Shown: piece after piece, positions 1 through 5,012 of the stretch
Numbering within the stretch: position 1 is the stretch's first letter
Layout of the letters: the number at the start of each line of letters is the position of its first letter
Notes under the pieces: generated by a model
Seen by the model: only the letters and a program-made list of their open reading frames with translations
Database searches by the model: none
What the model was told of the DNA's origin: nothing
Translations under genes and position numbers: made by a program
DNA from: Hyphomicrobiales bacterium
GTDB lineage: Bacteria; Pseudomonadota; Alphaproteobacteria; Rhizobiales; Aestuariivirgaceae
DNA: 5,012 bases
Assembly: GCA_012032065.1 (NCBI GenBank)
Contig: JAAURV010000245.1
Location: forward strand, 1 to 5,012
Direction of reading: 5' to 3'

Positions 1-706
1 GTGAGAGCAACGCGCGCGCGGGCCCCCGGCGGCTCGTTCATCTGGCCGAACACCAGCGAGCAGCGCGATTCACCGCCGCCGCCCTGCTTGTTCACGCCCG
101 ACTCGATCATCTCGTGATAGAGGTCGTTGCCTTCGCGGGTGCGCTCGCCGACGCCGGCGAACACCGAATAGCCGCCATAGGCTTTCGCGATGTTGTTGAT
201 CAGCTCCTGGATCAGCACGGTCTTGCCGACCCCCGCGCCGCCGAAGAGGCCGATCTTGCCGCCCTTCGCATACGGGCACAGCAGGTCGACGACCTTGATG
301 CCTGTGGGAAGGATTTCCGGCACCGGCTTCTGGTCGACGAAGGCCGGGGCGAGCTGGTGGATGGCGCGCTTGTGCTTGCCGTCGACGGGCCGGCCTCGTC
401 GATCGGCTCGCCGATGACGTTCATGATGCGGCCGAGGGTCGCCTCGCCTACCGGCACGGCGATCGCTTGGCCGGTGTCGCGGACTTCGTGGCCGCGCGTC
501 AGGCCTTCGGTCGAGTCCATGGCGATGGTGCGCACCGTGTTCTCGCCCAGATGCTGCGCCACTTCGAGCACCAGCCGGTTGTCGCCGTTCATGGTCTCGA
601 GCGCGTTCAGGATTTCCGGCAGCTCTCCATCGAAAGCCACGTCCACGACCGCGCCAGTCACCTGGGTGACCCGGCCCACATTCTTGCCTGCTGCTTTCTT
701 GGCCAT
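1..706 (-). CDS. atpD: F1 ATP synthase subunit beta, N-terminal half; cut by the window edge and frameshifted
   Basis: Catalytic subunit of F1, which makes ATP from ADP and phosphate at the cytoplasmic face of the membrane. The ATG at 704-706 is preceded by GAGAAGGA. Residues 1-107 read cleanly (MAKKAAGKNVGRVTQVTG to GEPIDEAGP). The frame then breaks near 384-388, where CCGTCGAC stands for an expected CCGGTCGAC. In the shifted frame the protein continues without a stop to position 1: DGKHKRAIHQLAPAFVDQKP, then the Walker A motif GGAGVGKT (219-242, residues 156-163 after repair), the GERTREGNDL segment with the catalytic glutamate (144-146, residue 188), and MNEPPGARARVAL at the edge. About 235 of an expected 475 or so residues are visible. 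The gene starts 24 bases after atpG, so it is the fourth gene of the operon. The identity is certain. Whether the frameshift is real is not; an artefact is more likely. Confidence 0.95.
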
Positions 707-714
707 CGTTTCTG

Positions 715-722
715 TCCTTCTC
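715..722 (-). promoter_or_regulatory. Ribosome binding site of atpD
   Basis: GAGAAGGA lies eight bases upstream of the atpD ATG, inside the 24-base gap after the atpG stop codon. Its spacing and match to the 16S tail support the ATG at 704-706 as the start. Confidence 0.7.
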
Positions 723-730
723 CGGTATCG

Positions 731-1608
731 TTAAAGCGCTTCCGCGCCGGAAATGATTTCGATGAGTTCCTTGGTGATCTGCGCCTGGCGCTGGCGGTTG
801 TATTTGATCGACAGCTTGTTGATCATGTCGCCGGCGTTGCGCGTTGCGCTGTCCATGGCGCTCATGCGCGCGCCCTGTTCGGAGGCCGCGTTTTCGAGCA
901 GCGCCCGGAACACCTGGACCGCGATGTTGCGCGGCAGGAGATCCGCGAGGATTTCGCCCTCGTCGGGTTCCGCGTCATAGATGGCGCCGCCGAGATCGGG
1001 CGCCTTGACCTGACCGACAGCCGCCGGGATCAACCTGAGCGCCGTGGGCTTCTGCGAGATCACCGACTTGAATTCGGCGTAGAACAATGTCGCGACGTCG
1101 AACTCGCCGGCATCGAACATCTTGAGGATCTTCGCGGCCACGCCTTGCGCATTGCCGAAGTGAACCGCCTTCTGGCCGCGGAAATCCACCGCCTCGGCGA
1201 AGTACCGGCCATAGAGGCGCTTGAGCGAGTCATTGCCCTTCTTGCCGACGGTGAAGATCTTCACGTCTTGCCTTCGGCCAGCAGCCGGTCGGCATGTTCG
1301 CGCGCCAGCTTGGCGATCGACGAGTTGAAGCCACCGCAAAGCCCGCGCTCGGCCGTTGCGACGACAAGCAGATGCACCTGGTCCTTGCCATTGCCAGCGA
1401 GAAGTGTTGGCGCGTCGTCCTTGCCTGCCATCGAGGACGCAAGATTGGAGAGCACCGCCGCCATCCGCTCGGAATAGGGGCGCGCGGCAACGGCTGCTTC
1501 CTGGGCGCGGCGCAATTTCGCCGCCGCCACCATCTGCATCGCCTTGGTGATTTTCCGCGTCGCCTTCACCGAGGCGATGCGGTTTCTGAGATCCTTTAGC
1601 GAGGGCAT
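731..1608 (-). CDS. atpG: F1 ATP synthase subunit gamma, full length but frameshifted
   Basis: Central rotor shaft of F1, which turns inside the alpha3-beta3 ring and couples proton flow to catalysis. The ATG at 1606-1608 opens MPSLKDLRNRIASVKATRKI and TKAMQMVAAAKLRRAQ, the conserved N-terminal coiled-coil helix. The first frame runs 115 residues to ...LLAEGKT and hits TGA at 1261-1263. The rest resumes at once in another frame as VKIFTVGKKGNDSLKRLYG and ends in the gamma signature ITKELIEIISGAEAL before TAA (731-733). One missing G (ACGTG for ACGGTG, between 1263 and 1264) explains the break. With it restored the protein is 292 residues, the usual alphaproteobacterial length. The gene lies 9 bases after atpA and 24 bases before atpD. 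There is no slippery heptamer at the break, so programmed frameshifting is unlikely. The identity is certain. Confidence 0.95.
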
Positions 1609-1613
1609 CCCGG

Positions 1614-1617
1614 TTCC

Positions 1618-1620
<3 letters not shown>
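1614..1620 (-). promoter_or_regulatory. Ribosome binding site of atpG overlapping the atpA stop codon
   Basis: TAAGGAA combines the atpA stop codon (TAA, 1618-1620) with the AAGGAA Shine-Dalgarno of atpG, which sits five bases before its ATG. This suggests that ribosomes finishing alpha help start gamma. Confidence 0.65.
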
Positions 1621-3145
<1,525 letters not shown>

Positions 3146-3146
<1 letters not shown>

Positions 3147-3706
3147 CAGGCGGTCCCCTTCATGGCGATCTTGAGATTCTGCAGTTTGGTTTTGAGCGAG
3201 TTGTCCATCATGCGGCTGCCCACCTTGACGATGAGCCCGCCGAGGATGGATTTGTCGACGCGTGTGGTGAGCTGCACGTCGCGGCCAGTGCTGGCCTTGA
3301 GCGCGGCTTTGAGAGCGGTGACATGTTTGTCGGAAAGTTTCTCGGCCGAGGTCACCACCGCTTCGACTTCGCCTTTCGAAACGGCGACCAGCGTTTGATA
3401 ACCCCGGATCGTGTCGGCAAGCGCGCCAAGCCTGCGGTTCTTCGCCATCAGCCGCACGAAATTGAGCGTCGTTCCGGAAATCTGGGCCTTGTCGCAGATG
3501 GCCTCGAGCGCCGCCGTCTGGTCCTCGGCGGAGAACACGGGAGAGCGCACGAGGCGGCGCAATTCATCCGACTGGTCGAGCGCCTTTTGAATGGACCCAA
3601 GCTCTTCCCCGATCCGGTCAACGCCCTTCTCTTCGCCCGCCAGCTCGAACAGCGCGCTGGCATAGCGGCCCGGCACCCCTGAAACTCTCTGATCCGCGTT
3701 CGCCAC
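3146..3706 (-). CDS. atpH: F1 ATP synthase subunit delta (OSCP-like)
   Basis: Stator subunit that ties the top of the alpha3-beta3 ring to the peripheral b stalk so the head does not turn with the rotor. The intact 186-residue protein matches the family length. Residues 9-23 (SGVPGRYASALFELA) are the conserved start of the N-terminal helical domain. Residues 147-163 (TTRVDKSILGGLIVKVG) match the delta-subunit signature near the C-terminus. The start is GTG at 3704-3706. An in-frame TGA at 3734-3736 and no other start codon in between leave this as the only choice, and GGAAGAGGG precedes it. This is the first gene of the operon and the only one of the four F1 genes without a frameshift. Its stop codon shares a base with the atpA start. 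It follows a 935-base stretch without a clear gene, so the operon promoter should lie there. Confidence 0.95.
3155..3160 (-). promoter_or_regulatory. Ribosome binding site of atpA inside the end of atpH
   Basis: AAGGGG lies eight bases before the atpA ATG and within the last codons of atpH. Together with the TGATG stop/start overlap it supports coupled translation of delta and alpha. Confidence 0.6.
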
Positions 3707-3709
3707 GAT

Positions 3710-3718
3710 CCCTCTTCC
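3710..3718 (-). promoter_or_regulatory. Ribosome binding site of atpH, supporting a GTG start
   Basis: GGAAGAGGG ends three bases before the GTG at 3704-3706. With the in-frame stop at 3734-3736 it fixes the start of atpH on this GTG. Confidence 0.55.
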
Positions 3719-3742
3719 GCCACGCCTTCGCGTTCAACTCTC

Positions 3743-3778
3743 TGGAATAGCGAGAGAAACGCCTGATTATTGGAATAG
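3743..3778. repeat. Octamer TGGAATAG repeated 28 bases apart upstream of atpH
   Basis: TGGAATAG occurs at 3743-3750 and 3771-3778 (CTATTCCA on the atp strand). The first copy is the loop of a small inverted repeat, CTCTC at 3738-3742 with GAGAG at 3752-3756 or nearby. The position in the atpH leader makes a promoter or operator role possible, but this is inference from two copies only. Confidence 0.3.
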
Positions 3779-3860
3779 TCCACGCGCCCATTGGGCACGC
3801 GCGCGGAACCAAGCCCCTGCCCGCCGCGAGGGGTGCGTATCACAGTGTTCCAGGACTCGC

Positions 3861-3880
3861 AACCGCCGAAAACCGCCAAA
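3861..3880. repeat. Tandem 10-base repeat AACCGCC(G/A)AA
   Basis: Two adjacent ten-base units, AACCGCCGAA and AACCGCCAAA, differ at one position. The spacing is about one helical turn, so a protein could contact both on the same face. They lie about 155 bases upstream of the atpH start, a plausible place for an activator or repressor. No known operator is recognised. Confidence 0.35.
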
Positions 3881-3918
3881 CGGACGCAGGGCGGGAGGGG
3901 GCCGAAACAGGAGCTAAC

Positions 3919-4005
3919 ATGGTTCGTCTCCTGCCAGTTTCGCGCCCGTCGTACGAGGCCTCAAGCGTGTCCTTGAAAGAGCGTGCTGGTCGAACCGCAT
4001 GGTGA
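3919..4005 (+). CDS. Possible 28-residue small ORF, unknown
   Basis: The sequence AACAGGAGCTAACATGG gives a strong AGGAG Shine-Dalgarno five bases before an ATG. The ORF reads MVRLLPVSRPSYEASSVSLK and ends ERAGRTAW before TGA at 4003-4005. It is divergent from atpH, with about 210 bases between the two starts. I do not recognise it. There is no hydrophobic segment, and the composition (rich in Arg and Ser) is what a chance frame in GC-rich DNA often gives. The ribosome site is the only positive evidence. It could equally be chance, or the start of a longer gene broken by an indel, since this window has several. Confidence 0.2.
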   Translation: MVRLLPVSRPSYEASSVSLKERAGRTAW

Positions 4006-4145
4006 CAGGCACGATCAACCCCACCGCCGCTAAGCTGACAGCATGAAGTCCGCAAACTCTGGGGAAAACCCGCATTCAACTGCACACAGCACTTGAATTG
4101 ATGGCTTTGCGCACTCCTTTCCCGCATGCCCCAATAAGCGGGGGT

Positions 4146-4174
4146 AGCAAGGAGATTGCTTTGCAAGCTTTTTT
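4146..4174 (+). terminator. Weak terminator-like hairpin with T-run
   Basis: AGCAA (4146-4150) and TTGCT (4156-4160) can pair around a GGAGA loop. An alternative short hairpin, GCTT-TGC-AAGC (4158-4168), sits directly before TTTTTT (4169-4174). The stems are short and AT-rich, so termination would be weak. No gene that would need it on the plus strand is evident. Confidence 0.25.
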
Positions 4175-4230
4175 GGTGCCCCTAGTCTCAAGGCATGTCG
4201 TGTTCGCGCATGCATGAGACGTCTCTGAAT

Positions 4231-4301
4231 GGGGTTCGGGCTAAGACCGAACTGTTACCACGCTGCGCGAACAGTGTGGTCCGCAACTGTTGTGGGACCC
4301 C
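4231..4301 (+). ncRNA. Cluster of overlapping RNA hairpins, candidate structured RNA
   Basis: Three stems lie in a row. Stem 1 pairs GTTCGG (4234-4239) with CCGAAC (4247-4252) around a 7-base loop. Stem 2 pairs ACCACGCTG (4257-4265) with CAGTGTGGT (4272-4280), nine pairs with one G-U and a 6-base loop. Stem 3 pairs GGTCCGCAA (4278-4286) with TTGTGG-G-ACC (4290-4299), with one bulged G and a 3-base loop. Stems 2 and 3 share 4278-4280, so they compete. A further seven-base stem, GGGGTTC (4231-4237) with GGACCCC (4295-4301), would enclose stem 2 and exclude stems 1 and 3. The stems can also form on the minus strand, apart from the G-U pairs, so the strand is a guess. No known RNA family is recognised, and no good promoter or terminator frames it. 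Chance folding is possible. Confidence 0.25.
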
Positions 4302-4634
4302 CTCAAACGGAGCTATCCCAGGCACGCAGCCCGCGGATAAGGTCGAAGATGAAGTGTAGAGACGTCTGCGGGAGGCCGAGGTCCAGGAGGCGGATGCCAA
4401 ATGGGTAACCTTCACCGACCGGCCAGAGAGAGCGCTTTATCGAGCCCACTGAACTATTGGCATTTCGATCACCGCGTCCGTGAACCGTGAGATCATGCCC
4501 AGGGTTTTTCGATACCGAAGTTGCAGGCTTCAATCGCTTCCCTGTTTCCTTCTTGCCATCGCTTCACCCTCGCCCGCCTGATCGCACTCCGCATTCTGCG
4601 CTGAAATCTGCGACGAAGCCCGAGGCGCTGGTAA

Positions 4635-4650
4635 CGGGGCTCTAGCCCCG
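4635..4650 (-). terminator. Perfect hairpin over the antitoxin stop codon, possible weak terminator
   Basis: CGGGGC (4635-4640) and GCCCCG (4645-4650) form a six-pair GC stem with a four-base loop that spans the TAG stop of the antitoxin gene. There is no T-run after it on the minus strand, so it may slow or protect the transcript's 3' end rather than terminate intrinsically. Confidence 0.35.
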
Positions 4651-4929
4651 CAGCGCAGCGATCACCGCCTCCGGGCGTCTGGCGATCACACGCAAGAGCG
4701 CGCGGGCCGTGCGGTCGGGGCGACGCCGGCCTTGTTCCCAGTCGCGGATGGTAGCGGCGGAGAGGCCGAAAGTTTCGGCGAATTGCGCCTGCGAAAGCTT
4801 GAGCTTCCGGCGGATAGCGCCGACGTCGATCACCTCGACATCGAAACGCCGCGCCGGCTTCATTTTCCCGCGCGCGATGGCGAGCGCCTCGTCGGCGCTT
4901 TCGATCAGTTGCTGGCCGAAGGTCTTCAT
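4642..4929 (-). CDS. Helix-turn-helix antitoxin of a type II toxin-antitoxin module (HigA/NadS-like)
   Basis: A complete 95-residue protein. Residues 1-30 (MKTFGQQLIESADEALAIAR and a basic stretch with KPARRFD) match the N-terminal tail typical of these antitoxins, which usually contacts the toxin. Residues about 35-80 form an XRE/Cro-type DNA-binding domain: VGAIRRKLKLSQAQFAETFG, then LSAATIRDWEQGRRRPDRTA, with the recognition helix around SAATIRDWEQG. The end, RALLRVIARRPEAVIAAL, is the usual closing segment of this family. By family knowledge it should neutralise the partner toxin and repress its own operon. The ATG at 4927-4929 follows AAGGAG (4936-4941) with six bases between, and it overlaps the upstream gene's stop as ATGA, the normal toxin-first layout of this group. 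The family assignment is from sequence pattern; the exact subfamily is uncertain. The reading frame is intact. Confidence 0.82.
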   Translation of the reverse strand: MKTFGQQLIESADEALAIARGKMKPARRFDVEVIDVGAIRRKLKLSQAQFAETFGLSAATIRDWEQGRRRPDRTARALLRVIARRPEAVIAALRG

Positions 4930-5012
4930 TGCTGTCTCCTTCGCTCGGCGCGGTACTGGGCTGCGATTTGCGGCAGCCGTTTTCGCCAGTTCGTTTTTCT
5001 CGGCGGCGCTAA
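4926..5012 (-). CDS. C-terminal tail of a probable RelE/HigB-family toxin, cut by the window edge and possibly frameshifted
   Basis: Upstream of the antitoxin one frame is open from the edge and ends at TGA (4926-4928), overlapping the antitoxin ATG by four bases. Its last residues are RLPQIAAQYRAERRRQQ. In the neighbouring frame the first part reads SAAEKNELAK, which looks like the segment that follows the FAKNE-type motif in RelE/HigB toxins. Dropping one A from the AAAA run (4980-4983) joins the two as ...NELAK-RLPQIAAQYR..., a believable toxin end. Without that correction the stop-terminated frame would begin APPRKTNWRK instead. Toxins of this type are mRNA-cutting or ribosome-dependent RNases. 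The catalytic part lies outside the window, so the function rests on the antitoxin next door and on this short tail. Confidence 0.5.
   Translation of the reverse strand, partial: LAPPRKTNWRKRLPQIAAQYRAERRRQQ
4936..4941 (-). promoter_or_regulatory. Ribosome binding site of the antitoxin gene
   Basis: AAGGAG stands six bases before the ATG at 4927-4929 and lies within the end of the upstream toxin frame. The strong site and the ATGA overlap allow the antitoxin to be made efficiently from the shared transcript. Confidence 0.7.

Larger units (their letters stand above)
3707..4641. other. Long intergenic stretch with no convincing gene, upstream of the atp operon
   Basis: These 935 bases separate the antitoxin gene from atpH. 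Both neighbours read on the minus strand. ORFs here are short, lack recognisable motifs and overlap one another. What can be seen is as follows. Next to atpH there is an octamer repeat (3743-3750, 3771-3778) and an AT-rich hexamer AATAAT (minus strand, 3766-3771) that could be a -10 element but has no good -35. A tandem 10-base repeat sits at 3861-3880. A 28-codon plus-strand ORF with a good Shine-Dalgarno spans 3919-4005. A weak hairpin with a T-run lies at 4146-4174, a cluster of hairpins at 4231-4301, and paired AGACGTCT palindromes at 4217-4224 and 4360-4367. From about 4370 to 4641 I see nothing definite beyond a doubtful minus-strand ORF. The atp promoter is presumably within the part nearest atpH, but I cannot place it. 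Confidence 0.6.

Noticed and set aside
1255..1270. Programmed ribosomal frameshift in atpG
   Set aside because: There is no slippery heptamer or stimulatory stem, and gamma is not known to use recoding. A missing base is simpler.
467..1477. Long plus-strand open frame of 336 codons opposite atpG and atpD
   Set aside because: It lies antisense to unmistakable ATP synthase genes. GC-rich codon use opens such frames, and the translation shows no domain.
3448..3879. Minus-strand open frame overlapping the atpH start
   Set aside because: It is out of frame with atpH over conserved delta sequence and has no motif. It is a shadow frame.
3888..3901. G-rich run as a possible G-quadruplex
   Set aside because: Only three runs of three or more G are present. 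A four-run motif is not formed.
3840..4166. Minus-strand frame of 108 codons in the intergenic region
   Set aside because: There is no recognisable domain, no clear ribosome site, and Ser/Arg/Cys-rich low-information sequence. It overlaps another equally long frame.
4175..4184. Minus-strand GGGGCACCA resembling a tRNA or tmRNA 3' end
   Set aside because: The bases before it contain no T-arm, and there is no matching acceptor 5' strand or tag sequence.
4231..4301. tRNA-like 71-base segment with a 7-pair closing stem
   Set aside because: No T-arm consensus (TTCRANY in a 5-pair stem) and no normal anticodon arm are found on either strand. The 9-pair inner stem does not fit a tRNA.
4188..4415. 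Minus-strand frame of 75 codons
   Set aside because: It is serine-rich with no motif and overlaps the hairpin cluster and another frame. There is no support as a gene.

Overview
The window carries most of an F1 ATP synthase operon on the minus strand. Reading from high to low coordinates the order is atpH (delta), atpA (alpha), atpG (gamma) and the first half of atpD (beta), which runs off the left edge. The order delta-alpha-gamma-beta without the F0 genes, about 60-65% GC, and the protein sequences (509-residue alpha, 292-residue gamma after repair, beta starting MAKKAAGKNVGRVTQVTG) fit an alphaproteobacterium. I cannot assign the order or genus from this window. An epsilon gene (atpC) would be expected just beyond position 1, but it is not visible.

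Layout from right to left on the minus strand. Positions 4926-5012 hold the tail of what looks like a RelE/HigB-type toxin gene. It overlaps by four bases (ATGA) a complete 95-residue helix-turn-helix antitoxin gene (4642-4929). A 935-base stretch (3707-4641) follows with no convincing gene. It contains short repeats near the atp start, a run of predicted RNA hairpins around 4231-4301, a weak terminator-like element at 4146-4174, and two speculative small ORFs. Then come atpH (3146-3706, GTG start), atpA (1618-3146), atpG (731-1608) and atpD (1-706), packed with a 1-base overlap, 9 bases and 24 bases between them. This implies one transcript with coupled translation.

The most striking observation is that alpha, gamma and beta are each interrupted by a single-base deletion (near 1876, 1263 and 385), while everything on both sides of each break is well conserved. 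The toxin tail also reads best if one A is removed from a short A-run at 4980-4983. Four one-base indels in 5 kb, with intact catalytic motifs and repaired lengths that match the families, point to sequencing or assembly errors more than to a decayed operon. Only the reads can settle this.

Together the genes encode the catalytic F1 head (alpha, beta), the rotor shaft (gamma) and the stator connector (delta) of ATP synthase, next to an unrelated type II toxin-antitoxin module. I do not see a convincing new biological system. The least explained DNA is the hairpin-rich part of the 3707-4641 intergenic region.
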